This document shows, one piece after another, positions 44,199-53,634 of a DNA stretch of 64,000 nt (positions within the stretch are counted from its first letter, which is position 1; every line of letters begins with the position of its first letter). Below the pieces are notes generated by a model. It searched no databases. It was not told the origin of the DNA and was given only the letters and a program-made list of their open reading frames with translations. The stretch comes from Haloarcula rara (lineage in GTDB: Archaea > Halobacteriota > Halobacteria > Halobacteriales > Haloarculaceae), in the NCBI RefSeq assembly GCF_029338235.1, contig NZ_CP119785.1, positions 1,302,001-1,366,000 on the forward strand, given 5' to 3'. The position numbers and the translations under genes are program-made.

Positions 44199-45410
44199 TC
44201 AGACGAGCACCTCGACGGGGTAGCCGTGCTCGCGCAGCGCGGCGAGCAACTCGTCGACGTGGTCCGGTCCCCGCGTCTCCAGGTCCAGTTCCACCTCGGC
44301 GTCGTTCATCGCCACGTCCCGGTTGGTGCGGTCGTGCTCGATGGCGTAGATGTTGACCTGTTGCTCCGAGAGCACGCCCACGAGTTCCTCCAGGGCGCCG
44401 GGGCGGTCCTTGAGAACGGTCTTGATGCGGAGATAGCGGCCGGTCTCGACCAGCCCGCGGACGATGACGTTCGTCAGCGTGTTGAGGTCGATGTTCCCGC
44501 CACAGAGCGCCGGGACGATGACCTCGTCGTCCGCATAGTCGAACTTCTCCTCGATGACGGCGGCCAGCGCCACCGCACCGGCGCCCTCCGCGAGTGTCTT
44601 CGACCGTTCAAGCAGGGTGGTCAAAGCCACCGCTATCTCCGAGTCCGAGACGGTGACGACGCTGTCGACGCGGTCGCGGATGATCTCGAAGGTACGCTCG
44701 CCGACGGTGCGGGTGGCGATGCCGTCGGCGATGGTCTCGACGCTGTCGCGTTCGATTCGCTCGCCCTTGCGCAGTGACTCGGCCACGCTGGAGGCCCCCT
44801 CGGCCTGGACGCCGACGACGCGAATCGAGGGGTCCAGCCCCTTCAGCGCCGTGGCGATGCCGCTGATGAGCCCCCCGCCGCCGATGGGGACCACGACGGT
44901 GTTGACCTCGGGGAGTTCGTCGTAGATTTCCAGGCCGATGGTCCCCTGGCCGGCCATCACGTAGTCGTCGTCGAAGGCGTGGACGTAGGTCCGACCCTCA
45001 TCGCGCTCTATCTCGTGGGCGCGCTCGGCGGCCTCGTCGTAGTCCTCGCCGTACAGCACCACGTCACCCCCGTAGCTCCGGGTCGCTTTCACCTTCGAGA
45101 TGGGGGCGTGTTCGGGCATCACGATGGTCGAGTCGACGCCGATGCGGGTAGCCGCCAGCGCGACCCCCTGGGCGTGGTTGCCCGCGCTGGCCGTGACGAC
45201 GCCGTTTGCGCGCTGGTCTTCGGAGAGCGTCGCGATTCGGTTAGTCGCGCCACGGAGCTTGAACGAGCCGGTGCGCTGGAACAGTTCGAGCTTCAGGTGG
45301 ACCTCGGCGCCGGTCATCGCGGAGAAGGTATGGGAGTACTCGAGCGGTGTCTGCCGGGTCGTCTCGGCGACCCGGTCACGCGCCGCCTGCACGTCCTCGA
45401 GAGAGATCAT
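44199..45410 (-). CDS. ilvA: Threonine ammonia-lyase
   Basis: 403 residues. The PLP lysine is K51 in TGSFKLRGA; the phosphate loop is IGGGGLISGI. A C-terminal ACT domain begins near 325 (LRIKTVLKDRPGALEEL). It converts threonine to 2-oxobutanoate and ammonia, the first step to isoleucine, and also acts in catabolism; one short ACT domain is closer to the catabolic type. Followed by ridA. Confidence 0.94.
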   Translation of the reverse strand: MISLEDVQAARDRVAETTRQTPLEYSHTFSAMTGAEVHLKLELFQRTGSFKLRGATNRIATLSEDQRANGVVTASAGNHAQGVALAATRIGVDSTIVMPEHAPISKVKATRSYGGDVVLYGEDYDEAAERAHEIERDEGRTYVHAFDDDYVMAGQGTIGLEIYDELPEVNTVVVPIGGGGLISGIATALKGLDPSIRVVGVQAEGASSVAESLRKGERIERDSVETIADGIATRTVGERTFEIIRDRVDSVVTVSDSEIAVALTTLLERSKTLAEGAGAVALAAVIEEKFDYADDEVIVPALCGGNIDLNTLTNVIVRGLVETGRYLRIKTVLKDRPGALEELVGVLSEQQVNIYAIEHDRTNRDVAMNDAEVELDLETRGPDHVDELLAALREHGYPVEVLV

Positions 45411-45623
45411 GCCACCGGCTACTGCCTGTGGCGTGTTATACTGTTTGGACCGGCAAAAACGGATAGGGAGGAGCGTGTGACTGCACTCGATTCGAGCAGC
45501 CCAGGATACTTAAACCCAGCCGAAGCGGAGTGAAAGTGTAACCGCAGGGCTAGAACGCGGTCGTCCAATTTATCAGCGTATTACCATGAGAGGCCGTATT
45601 TATAAATAGCCGACCGGCAGAAC

Positions 45624-45632
45624 TGTTTTAGG
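45624..45632 (+). promoter_or_regulatory. Probable TATA box of the K+ channel gene
   Basis: tgttttagg, about 28 bases before the ATG at 45656. A second AT palindrome, tatttataaata, is at 45597-45608. Confidence 0.4.
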
Positions 45633-45655
45633 CCGCCTCGGCAACGTATGGGTAG

Positions 45656-47287
45656 ATGGACACGTGGCAGCGGCGGACGCTGATATACGTCGTCGGGCTT
45701 GTCGGCGTGATGCTGGCGTACGCGGTGGCCTACGACTACCTGATGGCGACTGTCGAGAACAGTCCACAGCCGTTCACCCGTTCGCTTCGCGTCGTCGTCG
45801 AGACGTTCACCACGACGGGGTATGGCTCCGACGCCCCTTGGTCGACGACCGTACTGCGGTTGTTCATCGTCGTGATGGACCTCACCGGTGTGGTTCTCAT
45901 TTTCATGGCGCTTCCCGTCCTCGTCTTCCCGCTGTTCGAGGAGGCGATGGCCACGACGACCCCCACCAGCCTCGAGCGCGATATCACGGACCACGTCGTC
46001 ATCTGTGAGTTCACGCCACGGGGCGAGACGCTCGTCACCGAACTGGAATCCTGGGACGTCGACTACGTCATCGTCGAACCCGACAGTGACCGCGCCGACG
46101 ACCTCTACGAGGACGGTTACCACGTCATCCACGCCGACCCCCAGTCCGTCGACGGGTTAGAGCGGGCCCATCTCACCGACGCGCGAGCGCTCGTCGCCGA
46201 CGCCTCCGACCAGGTCAACACCAGTATCGTCCTCACTGCCCGTGAGGTCGACGAACACGTTCGCACGGTGAGCGTCGTCAAAGAGCCCGACCGCGCGAGA
46301 TACCACGACCTCGCCGGGGCCGACGCCGTCCTCTCGCCGCGGCAACTGCTGGGCGAGAGCCTCGCCAGCAAGGTGACGACGGGCGTCTCGACGACGCTCG
46401 GGGACTCTATCGAGGTCGGCGAGGACTTCGACATCGCCGAACTGCCCATCCACCGCGGGAGCGACCTCGTCGGCACGACGCTGGCCGACAGCGGCATCCG
46501 CGAGGAGACCGGCGTCAACGTCATCGGCGCGTGGTTCCGCGGGCAGTTCGTCAGCCCGCCCTCCCCCGACGCCGAACTCGACGGTTCGACGGTCCTGCTG
46601 GCCTCCGGGACGGCGCGACAGCTCGAATCGCTCAAGTCGATGACCCTCTCCAGTGTCCGTGGCTTTCGCCGCGGCGAGACGGTCATCGTCGGCTACGGCG
46701 AGGTCGGCCAGACCATCGCCGACGAGCTCCAGACGGCGCGGGTCCCACACACAGTCCTGGACCGACAGGAGACGGACGGCATCGACGTCGTCGGCGACGC
46801 CACCGAACCAGCGGACCTGCGAGCGGCCGGCGTCGAGGACGCCCGCACGGTCATCCTCGCGCTCTCGGAGGACACCGACACGGAGTTCGCCACACTGGTA
46901 ATCCGGGACCTCAATCCCGAGGTCGAGATTATCGCCCGCGCCGAGGAGACCGAGAACGTCACCAAAATGTACCGTGCGGGGGCCGACTACGTCCTCTCGC
47001 TGGCGACCGTCAGCGGCCGAATGCTCGCCTCCACTATCCTGGAGGACGAGGACGTCATCTCGATGGACCAGCAGGTCGAGATTATCCGGACCGACGCCGG
47101 CGAGCTCGCGGGGACGACACTAGGCGAGGCCGACGTCCGCTCGCGGACCGGCTGTACCGTCCTCGCCCTAGAGCGCAACGGCACCGTGCTGACCGATCTC
47201 GGGCCGGACGTGCGTATCCAGTACGGCGACAGCATCGTCATCGCCGGGACGGATGCGGGTGTGACGCGGTTCAAGCAACTGTACTAA
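45656..47287 (+). CDS. Potassium channel with two RCK (TrkA) modules
   Basis: 543 residues. A two-helix pore module (helices about 8-27 and 66-92) encloses the filter TTGYG at 53-57. Two RCK units follow: DHVVICEFTPRGETL (about 112) with TrkA_C, and ETVIVGYGEVGQTI (about 341) with its own TrkA_C. This resembles MthK-like channels with a duplicated regulatory part. It opens or closes K+ flux according to bound ligand, relevant to the high internal K+ of haloarchaea. Confidence 0.9.
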   Translation: MDTWQRRTLIYVVGLVGVMLAYAVAYDYLMATVENSPQPFTRSLRVVVETFTTTGYGSDAPWSTTVLRLFIVVMDLTGVVLIFMALPVLVFPLFEEAMATTTPTSLERDITDHVVICEFTPRGETLVTELESWDVDYVIVEPDSDRADDLYEDGYHVIHADPQSVDGLERAHLTDARALVADASDQVNTSIVLTAREVDEHVRTVSVVKEPDRARYHDLAGADAVLSPRQLLGESLASKVTTGVSTTLGDSIEVGEDFDIAELPIHRGSDLVGTTLADSGIREETGVNVIGAWFRGQFVSPPSPDAELDGSTVLLASGTARQLESLKSMTLSSVRGFRRGETVIVGYGEVGQTIADELQTARVPHTVLDRQETDGIDVVGDATEPADLRAAGVEDARTVILALSEDTDTEFATLVIRDLNPEVEIIARAEETENVTKMYRAGADYVLSLATVSGRMLASTILEDEDVISMDQQVEIIRTDAGELAGTTLGEADVRSRTGCTVLALERNGTVLTDLGPDVRIQYGDSIVIAGTDAGVTRFKQLY

Positions 47288-47291
47288 AGTA

Positions 47292-47400
47292 CCTTTTTCC
47301 CGCTCGGGTTCGCGCTCCGCGCGAACCTCTCGCGGCAAAAATCTACGCTAAAAAGGCCGGAATCTCGGCCTCCGGCCTCGATTCCGGTGAAACCGCTCGC
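47292..47400 (-). repeat. Hairpin-cassette family H1, partial copy 4 (reverse)
   Basis: Read in reverse: ggtttcac, the stem around cggaatc...gattccg, gcctttttag, then a hairpin ttcgcg-cggag-cgcgaa. This is the same order as the first half of H1. The rest of the gap to 47610 holds further hairpins, including an H5 copy, and no gene. Confidence 0.6.
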
Positions 47401-47513
47401 CGACGGCGAGCGGTATGCTCGACTGCCTGCCCTTCCCCGTTCTCGTGAGCAGCGAGGGCGCACAGCGACCTCGACGCGAGCGGGCTTGCCCGCGAGCGAA
47501 GCGAACGAGAGCT

Positions 47514-47533
47514 CGTCAGAGCTCGCTCTGACG
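47514..47533. repeat. Hairpin H5, copy 2
   Basis: cgtcagagc-tc-gctctgacg followed by gcgtg; it has the same flanks as the copies at 29192 and 49934. Confidence 0.6.
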
Positions 47534-47610
47534 GCGTGTTCGCGACATAGACGCCGCTCACGGCCAGGTAGCGGACAGTTCGGCGGAAAACACGGCCGTG
47601 GCGCCGATAC

Positions 47611-47856
47611 TCACCGGTGGTCGTCAATCCACCGGCACCACGCGCGAAAGTCGTTCGCACCACACTGTTCGGCGATGCTCTGGAGGGTTCCAATTCGGAC
47701 ACGGTCGTGGAGCGGCACGGTGACCGTTCGTTTCTCGCCGGTCTCGGGATGCGTGTATTTCAGAATGACGTGGTCGCCCCGGGTCCGGTCACGTCGATAC
47801 CCGAACGCACGCAGCACACTGACGATTTCGCGGCCCGAGAAATCCCGGGAACCCAT
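47611..47856 (-). CDS. hicA: HicA-type mRNA interferase toxin
   Basis: 81 residues. The dsRBD-like HicA fold is indicated by GREIVSVLRAFGYRRDRTRGDH, with the catalytic His in GDHVILKY, and by HPETGEKRTVTVPLHDRVRIG. It cleaves mRNA when not bound by HicB. It starts directly at the stop codon of the upstream antitoxin gene. Confidence 0.88.
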   Translation of the reverse strand: MGSRDFSGREIVSVLRAFGYRRDRTRGDHVILKYTHPETGEKRTVTVPLHDRVRIGTLQSIAEQCGANDFRAWCRWIDDHR

Positions 47857-48063
47857 CTATTCGTCGTCGAACCACGGCGCGTCCGGTTCAGGAGCAGTAG
47901 TGTCGTCCCTGCGTGCCTCCTGTGTCAGTTCGACCGCTTCATCGAGGTTTTCGAGGGCCTTCTGGCGTGTTTCGCCCTGGCTTGCGACACCGGTGTCGGC
48001 ATCGATAGCCGACCACCAGCCGTCGTCTTCCTCGATAAGACGAATCTCACGCCCGGTACTCAT
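47857..48063 (-). CDS. hicB: HicB-type antitoxin
   Basis: 68 residues from the ATG at 48063. EDDGWWSAIDADTGVASQGETRQKALENL is the partial-RNase-H HicB fold, cited in parts; the C-terminus is short and acidic and lacks a visible DNA-binding domain. The stop TAG abuts the hicA ATG. The order is antitoxin first. Confidence 0.85.
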   Translation of the reverse strand: MSTGREIRLIEEDDGWWSAIDADTGVASQGETRQKALENLDEAVELTQEARRDDTTAPEPDAPWFDDE

Positions 48064-48199
48064 ACGACAGGATAGGCCGGAATGTCGGATAAACGTTCGG
48101 CCACGACTGTGACCACTGTCGATAGCGGACTGTCTGCCAGCAGGACAGCGTCGGTAATCGGGGTTTGGGATGTCCGTTCGAGAACGGACACGGCTGTAG

Positions 48200-48589
48200 T
48201 TACAGCGCCCGGACCAACGAGGCCAGGCCGACGAGCAGGAGGCCGCCGACCGCACCCGCCACGACCGCGGCGAGCGTCCCCGTGACCGCGTCGCGGACGC
48301 CGGGCGCGATAGTCCCGAGGCCGAACTCGAACAGGGCTATCGCGGCGAGAGAGACGACAAACGACAGCAGTGGTCGAGAGTCACTGTCCGCCGTCCCGGC
48401 CGTCGACGACCAGTCGCGAGCTGAGAGGGCAGCGACAGTCAGCCCTGCGGCCGCGAGCGCGCCGACCTGCTGGGAGAGCGACGACGCCATGGCTGCTGGG
48501 ACGACGAGGACGGCATACACCAGTCCAGCACCGACGAGTGCCAGGGCTCGAACCGTCGGGTCCTGAAAATCGGTCGACGAATCTGGCAT
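48200..48589 (-). CDS. Membrane protein, function unknown
   Basis: 129 residues from the ATG at 48589 (MPDSSTDFQDP). Four membrane segments, about 15-35, 38-55, 70-90 and 98-125. Small residues dominate the helices. No named family recognised. It follows citrate synthase divergently oriented starts aside: both genes are on the minus strand and this one is downstream of it. Confidence 0.65.
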   Translation of the reverse strand: MPDSSTDFQDPTVRALALVGAGLVYAVLVVPAAMASSLSQQVGALAAAGLTVAALSARDWSSTAGTADSDSRPLLSFVVSLAAIALFEFGLGTIAPGVRDAVTGTLAAVVAGAVGGLLLVGLASLVRAL

Positions 48590-48605
48590 TCCGCGGTAAT
48601 GACCG

Positions 48606-49751
48606 CTACCGTTCCTCAAGCGACACGAACGTCGTCTCTTCGGGGTCCGGGCCGACGTAGCGGGCGCGCGGACGAATCAGCCGGTTGTCCTCGATGTACT
48701 CGACGACGTGGGCGACCCAGCCACCGACACGCGACATCGCGAAGATGGGGGTGTAGATGTCGATGGGGATGCCCATCTGGTAGTACGTCGAGGCGGAGTA
48801 GAAGTCGACGTTGGGGGCCAGGCCCTTCTCCTCCATGAGATACGCCTCGATGGTCGTGGACATCTCGTACCACTTCAGCGAGCCAGCGGCCTCGCCGAGC
48901 TCCTTCGAGCGCTCGCCGAGAATCTTCGCGCGGGGGTCCTTGACGTTGTAGACGCGGTGGCCGAATCCGGAGACACGACGCCCCTCGTCGAGGGCTGTCT
49001 TGACCCAGTCCAGCGGGTCCTGCTCGGCGTCGTCGACCTCTTTCAGCATCTCCATGACGTCCTGGTTGGCGCCGCCGTGGAGCGGGCCCTTGAGGGTGCC
49101 GATGGCAGCGGTGACGGCGCTGTGGAGGTCCGACAGGGTGGAGGCTGTGACCATCGCCGAGAACGTCGAGGCGTTGATGCCGTGGTCGGCGTGGAGCACC
49201 AGCGCCTGGTCGAAGACGTCGGCCAGCACGTCGTCTGGCACCTCGTCGTTGAGCATGTAGAGGAAGTTCTCGGCGTGGCCCAAGTCCTCGCGGGGGGCGA
49301 CGGGGTCGTCGCCGTTGCGGATGCGGGTGAAGGCGGCGATGATGGTCGGAACCTTCGCGGTGATGCGCCGGCCGCGTGCGAGGTTCACGTCCTCGTCGGT
49401 CGGGTCGGCGTCCTCGGGCGCGGGGTCGTAGCCCGAGAGCATCGAGACGGCGGTCCGCAGCGCGGCCATCGGGTTCTCGTCGGCCTCGGCCATCGCGCGG
49501 ACCGTCGCGAGCACGGCCTCGTCGACCTCGCGCTCTCCCGCCATCTCCGACGCAAACGCGTCGAGTTCGTCGCTGTCGGGCAGATGGCCGTACCAGAGCA
49601 GGTACAGCACCTCCTCGTAGCTGGCGCCGTTCGCGAGGTCCTCGATGGTGTACCCCCTGTAAACGAGTTCGCCCGCGTCACCGTCTATCACACTGAGACC
49701 GGATTCGGTGACGAGGACTCCCTCCAGCCCTTTCTTGAGGTCGTCGGACAT
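48606..49751 (-). CDS. citZ: Citrate synthase
   Basis: 381 residues from the ATG at 49751. The three active-site segments are present: HADHGIN, GFGHRVYNVKDPRA and HGGANQDV, with the Asp region near the C-terminus (NVDFYSASTYY). It condenses acetyl-CoA and oxaloacetate in the citric acid cycle. Length is normal. Confidence 0.96.
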   Translation of the reverse strand: MSDDLKKGLEGVLVTESGLSVIDGDAGELVYRGYTIEDLANGASYEEVLYLLWYGHLPDSDELDAFASEMAGEREVDEAVLATVRAMAEADENPMAALRTAVSMLSGYDPAPEDADPTDEDVNLARGRRITAKVPTIIAAFTRIRNGDDPVAPREDLGHAENFLYMLNDEVPDDVLADVFDQALVLHADHGINASTFSAMVTASTLSDLHSAVTAAIGTLKGPLHGGANQDVMEMLKEVDDAEQDPLDWVKTALDEGRRVSGFGHRVYNVKDPRAKILGERSKELGEAAGSLKWYEMSTTIEAYLMEEKGLAPNVDFYSASTYYQMGIPIDIYTPIFAMSRVGGWVAHVVEYIEDNRLIRPRARYVGPDPEETTFVSLEER

Positions 49752-49933
49752 ACCCAAACCGTATCCGACCTGCCGGGAAAAGCATTTTCTTTCCGGGCGT
49801 TCCTGTCACACGGTCGCCGGTTCGAAACTGGACGTTCAGTCACCGCTTTGCCGACCAGGTATTCGTCTTCTAACGTATTTCGGCAGGAATGTCGGTTCTG
49901 TCGGCGGTGAGCCGAGGGCGACGAGGCGAGGTT

Positions 49934-49954
49934 CGTCAGAACGTCGTTCTGACG
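49934..49954. repeat. Hairpin H5, copy 3
   Basis: cgtcagaac-gtc-gttctgacg followed by gcgca. It sits upstream of the PhoU/TrkA_C gene. Confidence 0.6.
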
Positions 49955-50033
49955 GCGCACCGCGGGAGAGGCTATCGTGAGAGAAGATACCACAGAGCGA
50001 ACGCTTTTCAACGGCGGTGTCAAATCGGGAGCT

Positions 50034-51266
50034 ATGGAGCCCACGGGGACGGTCGAGTACGAGCCGGTGAGTGTCAAGGGAGTGCTGTCGGAGATGAAAG
50101 ACACCGCCGAGTTGCTCATCGACCTCTCGTATTCGGCCGTCCTGCTGGGCAGCGACGACGTGGCGGGCGAGGTACTGGAACTGGAGGCGAAGATGGATGT
50201 CCTCCAGCTTCGCGCGCGGATGAGCCTCCTGATGGCCTGCCGGTCGCCCGACGACGCCGAGTCGCTGGCCCCCGTCCTGGGGATGGTCGGGGCCGCCGAG
50301 AAGATAAGCGACGCCGCCGGCGACATCGCAAAAGTCGTCCTGGAGGATATCGGTCTGCCGGACACGATGCGTGCCGCGCTGCCCGAGGCCGTCGAGACGC
50401 TCGTTCGAGCGACCGTCACCGCCGATTCGCCCCTCGCCGGCCAGAGCCTCGGCGCGCTGAACTTAGAGACCGAGACCGGCGTGCGCGCCCTGGCTATCCG
50501 CCGCCAGGGGAGCTGGCTGCTCAACCCCACCCGGGAGACGCAGTTGCAGGGCGAGGACGTCGTGTTGCTGCGCGGCCCCGAGGACGGCGTCAGCGACGTG
50601 TATCAGGACGCCACCGGCGACGCTTACGAACCCCCCGAGCCGCCGGAGGGCGACACGCAGGACCTCGAACGCGCCGTCGACTCCATCGTCCTCATGAAGG
50701 ACATGGGCGAACTCGCGGTCGACCTGGCCTACGGCGCGGTGCTGTTCGACAGCGAGGCCGTCGCCGAGGAAGTGGTCGAACTGGAAGCCGAGGTCGACGC
50801 CCTCCAGTCGCGGTTCGAGGCGTGGACGCTGCGTGCGGCCGCGGACATGGACGATCCCGTCTCGCTGCGCGGACTGGTCCATCTTGCCCGCTCGACGGAG
50901 GTCATCTCCGACGCCGCCCTCGAAATCAGCGAGGGCGTGTTACGCGGCCTGTCGACACACCCCGTCGTCGCCGAAGCGGTCCGCGAGTCCGACGAGATAA
51001 TCGTCCGTGCGACCGTCGACGACGAAAGCGAGCTGGCGGACCGGACCATCGGCGACGTCGCCGTCAAGACCGAGACCGGGATGCGCATTATCGCCATCCG
51101 GCGGGGGGCCGGAGAGAGCGACCGCACGGGGAGAGAAGGCGGCGAGTGGGTCGTCTCGCCCGGCCCCGAGACGCCGCTTATGGCCGGTGACGTGTTGCTC
51201 GCGAAAGGGACCCGCACCGGCGCCGACCGCCTCGACGCGCTCACGGGGCCGAGCGAGCGAGCCTGA
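50034..51266 (+). CDS. Duplicated PhoU-TrkA_C potassium-transport regulator
   Basis: 410 residues from the ATG at 50034. Two similar halves, each a PhoU-like helical region (MKDTAELLIDLSYSAVLLGS and MKDMGELAVDLAYGAVLFDS) followed by a TrkA_C domain (ALNLETETGVRALAIRR and DVAVKTETGMRIIAIRR). This layout suggests a soluble ligand-binding subunit of a K+ channel or transporter. The internal duplication is clear. Convergent with the following gene, overlapping it by 26 bases. Confidence 0.87.
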   Translation: MEPTGTVEYEPVSVKGVLSEMKDTAELLIDLSYSAVLLGSDDVAGEVLELEAKMDVLQLRARMSLLMACRSPDDAESLAPVLGMVGAAEKISDAAGDIAKVVLEDIGLPDTMRAALPEAVETLVRATVTADSPLAGQSLGALNLETETGVRALAIRRQGSWLLNPTRETQLQGEDVVLLRGPEDGVSDVYQDATGDAYEPPEPPEGDTQDLERAVDSIVLMKDMGELAVDLAYGAVLFDSEAVAEEVVELEAEVDALQSRFEAWTLRAAADMDDPVSLRGLVHLARSTEVISDAALEISEGVLRGLSTHPVVAEAVRESDEIIVRATVDDESELADRTIGDVAVKTETGMRIIAIRRGAGESDRTGREGGEWVVSPGPETPLMAGDVLLAKGTRTGADRLDALTGPSERA

Positions 51267-51504
51267 CCGCCGAGACGACCGTAAAGAGCGCCGTCAGCAG
51301 GCCGCCAAGCGAGACGAGCAAGACAAAGGCCAGCGCGCCGTAGAGGTAGGTCGGACGGGTCGTTCCAGGGAGGACGAACAGCGCGACCAGCCCCGCCGTC
51401 ACGAGGGCGGCGAGGCTGAAGCCGTACTTCGCGTTGCGCGGAACGTTCAGCGCGGCGACCATCGCCGCGGCACCGCTCTCCGGTTCGGACTCGGTCACAT
51501 CCAT
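51241..51504 (-). CDS. Small membrane protein (DUF7536-like)
   Basis: 87 residues from the ATG at 51504. Two membrane helices (about 28-47 and 52-78) after an acidic start. Probably a haloarchaeal membrane family of unknown function; its 3' end overlaps that of the PhoU-like gene. Confidence 0.65.
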   Translation of the reverse strand: MDVTESEPESGAAAMVAALNVPRNAKYGFSLAALVTAGLVALFVLPGTTRPTYLYGALAFVLLVSLGGLLTALFTVVSAVRLARSAP

Positions 51505-51589
51505 CGGTAGGGACGGGTACAAAAAGACCCCATCGGTATCACTGCACGATAGCCGGCACGGATATCGGACGTTCGGGCCGGTCAGACAG

Positions 51590-53401
51590 TTAGTTGCCGT
51601 TCCCGTTTCCGTTCCCGTTCCCGCTTCCGTTTCCGTTCCCGTTCCCGTTCCCGTCAGAGTCGTCGCCCTCGTCGTCTTCCTCTTTTTCCTCGTCATCGCC
51701 GTCGCCTTCGTCACCGTTACCCTCACTGCTGTTGTCGTTCGTTCGCTCGTCTGGTGGGACACAGTTCCCGTCCGAATCGAGGACCTCACCGGGCCCTCCG
51801 ACACCCTCACAGGTAATCGTCTCGTCGGCCTCGCCGGACCCGACGGTGCCACTCTCGGGGTCGAAGTCCGGGTGGACGTACGTCGTGTTCGTCGCGTTCA
51901 GGTAAACGGCCGCAATGGTGCCAGAGTTCCCTTTCCCGCCGACATCGGGTCTAATGTTGCCGCCCGAATCGTTTACCAGCACCTGCTCGGACTCCATCGT
52001 CCCGCTGTCGTCCAGCCAGACGACTGCGTCCATGCTGTCGAGTTCTTCGTAGTCGTTGACCTGCGCGTTGCCCTTACCCTTGAACTCCACGCGGTCGGCG
52101 TCGTTCGAGTCACCGTCCGATTCGTCACTCTCGTTGGGAACGTATAGCTCGTACTCGTCCTCGCTAATCGACCCCTCGAAGGGAGACGTGCTGTCGTTCT
52201 CCGGGTCAGGATCGGGATCGGGGTTCGGGTCAACTCTGTCACCGACGAGGTCAATCGCGCTCGCATTGTACGCCGGCTCGGGGTTCGGGTCCGGGTTCTG
52301 GTCAACGTCTTCAGACCACGTGTACGAGTAACAGTACGAGTAGTAGTAGTTACCGTACTCGTACTCGTACGTGTAGTTGTACGTGTACTCGTACTCGCCG
52401 TCCTCTTCTTCCTCTTCTTCTTCCTCTTCTTCCTCTTCTTCTTCCTCTGCCTCACCGTCGTCGTATCCAGGCACGCTGTCTTCTGGGGCCGAGCAGGGAC
52501 CCATCGTGATATCGCCATCGTCGCTGTCATCGCTGTCGTCACCATCGTCGCTGTCGTCACCATCGTCGCTGTCGTCACCATCGTCGCTGTCATCGCTGTC
52601 GTCACCATCGTCGCTGTCATCGCTGTCATCGCTGTCGTCACCATCGTCGCTGTCATCGCTGTCATCGCTGTCGTCACCATCGTCGCTGTCATCGCTGTCG
52701 TCACCATCGTCGCTGTCATCGCTGTCATCGCTGTCGTCACCATCGTCGCTGTCATCGCTGTCATCGCTGTCGTCACCATCGTCGCTGTCATCGCTGTCAT
52801 CGCTGTCGTCACCATCGTCGCTGTCATCGCTGTCGTCGCTGTCGTCACCATCGTCGCTGTCATCGCTGTCGTCGCTGTCGTCACCATCGTCGCTGTCGTC
52901 GCTATCGTCGCTGGGAGTGTCCGTTTCAGGCACCGTGAACTCGCCCAGCAGCTCGGACTGGCTGTCCTCCGTCGACATCCAGGCCACGGTCACCGTCTCC
53001 GAGCTGTTCGCCCAGACGGTCACCGTGTCACCGGACGAGAGGTCCTCGCCCGCGCTGTAGGCCGTCTCATCGGCCAGGGTGCCGCCGCTCGTCGAACTGT
53101 TGACGACGATCTGGTCCGCCGTGAGGTCGTCCGACGCCCATTCGACCGTTATCTCTATTACCCCATCGGCGTGCACGTCGGAGCCGACAGTCCCGAAGCT
53201 ATCGGTCTCCGACAGCGTGTGGCTTCCCTCGTACGAGAACGCCAGGTCCGCGTTCTCGCTCGACAGCTGCGGCGTGTCGACGACACCCATAACCACGGGC
53301 GTCGCGACAGCGATACCGATCACAGTGATACCGAGCAACAGCGCGACCGCGACCACGGGACTGACCGCTCGGTCGTCAGAACGGTCCGCTCGTGAATACA
53401 T
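51590..53401 (-). CDS. Pilin-like surface protein with extreme Ser-Asp repeats
   Basis: 603 residues from the ATG at 53401. The N-terminus RAVSPVVAVALLLGITVIGI is the archaeal type IV pilin N-terminal domain, cut by the prepilin peptidase. A beta-rich head (about 40-165) follows, then about 135 residues of SDD/GDD repeats, a run of about 16 Glu, a Tyr-rich stretch alternating with Thr and Glu, and a C-terminal beta domain ending in Gly-Asn repeats. Such a filament would be extremely acidic and could bind cations. A prepilin peptidase gene is at 62356-63375. Confidence 0.85.
   Translation of the reverse strand: MYSRADRSDDRAVSPVVAVALLLGITVIGIAVATPVVMGVVDTPQLSSENADLAFSYEGSHTLSETDSFGTVGSDVHADGVIEITVEWASDDLTADQIVVNSSTSGGTLADETAYSAGEDLSSGDTVTVWANSSETVTVAWMSTEDSQSELLGEFTVPETDTPSDDSDDSDDGDDSDDSDDSDDGDDSDDSDDSDDGDDSDDSDDSDDGDDSDDSDDSDDGDDSDDSDDSDDGDDSDDSDDGDDSDDSDDSDDGDDSDDSDDSDDGDDSDDSDDGDDSDDGDDSDDGDDSDDSDDGDITMGPCSAPEDSVPGYDDGEAEEEEEEEEEEEEEEEDGEYEYTYNYTYEYEYGNYYYSYCYSYTWSEDVDQNPDPNPEPAYNASAIDLVGDRVDPNPDPDPDPENDSTSPFEGSISEDEYELYVPNESDESDGDSNDADRVEFKGKGNAQVNDYEELDSMDAVVWLDDSGTMESEQVLVNDSGGNIRPDVGGKGNSGTIAAVYLNATNTTYVHPDFDPESGTVGSGEADETITCEGVGGPGEVLDSDGNCVPPDERTNDNSSEGNGDEGDGDDEEKEEDDEGDDSDGNGNGNGNGSGNGNGNGNGN
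52510..52915. repeat. Minisatellite encoding Ser-Asp-Asp repeats
   Basis: About 400 bases made of 9-base gtcgctgtc/atcgctgtc-type and caccatcgt units in blocks of about 27-36 bases within the pilin gene. Block lengths vary, so copy number is probably unstable. Confidence 0.85.
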
Positions 53402-53634
53402 AAAGGCCCCCACCTTTATTTTGAGTCGTTGTGCTAACGATAGTTCTCATTGTCTATTACTTTATATTCAGTTTTACTTAATATTTTCCCATGTGCTCGC
53501 GCTCGTCCGATCGGGTCTGGTCAGCCCCGTTCGCTGGTCGGCCGTTCCCAGTGCAGACACGGGCCCATCTGGCAGACAGGACTGGGCATACGGAATCCGA
53601 ACCAGTAAAGTCGGACAACCCGAATGGACGCGTA

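Noticed and set aside
45597..45608. tatttataaata palindrome taken as an operator for the K+ channel
   Set aside because: Simple AT palindromes are expected around haloarchaeal promoters; no second copy or regulator was found.
52510..52915. Tandem repeats considered as a CRISPR-like array
   Set aside because: Units are 9-36 bases without unique spacers and code for Ser-Asp repeats in frame with the pilin.
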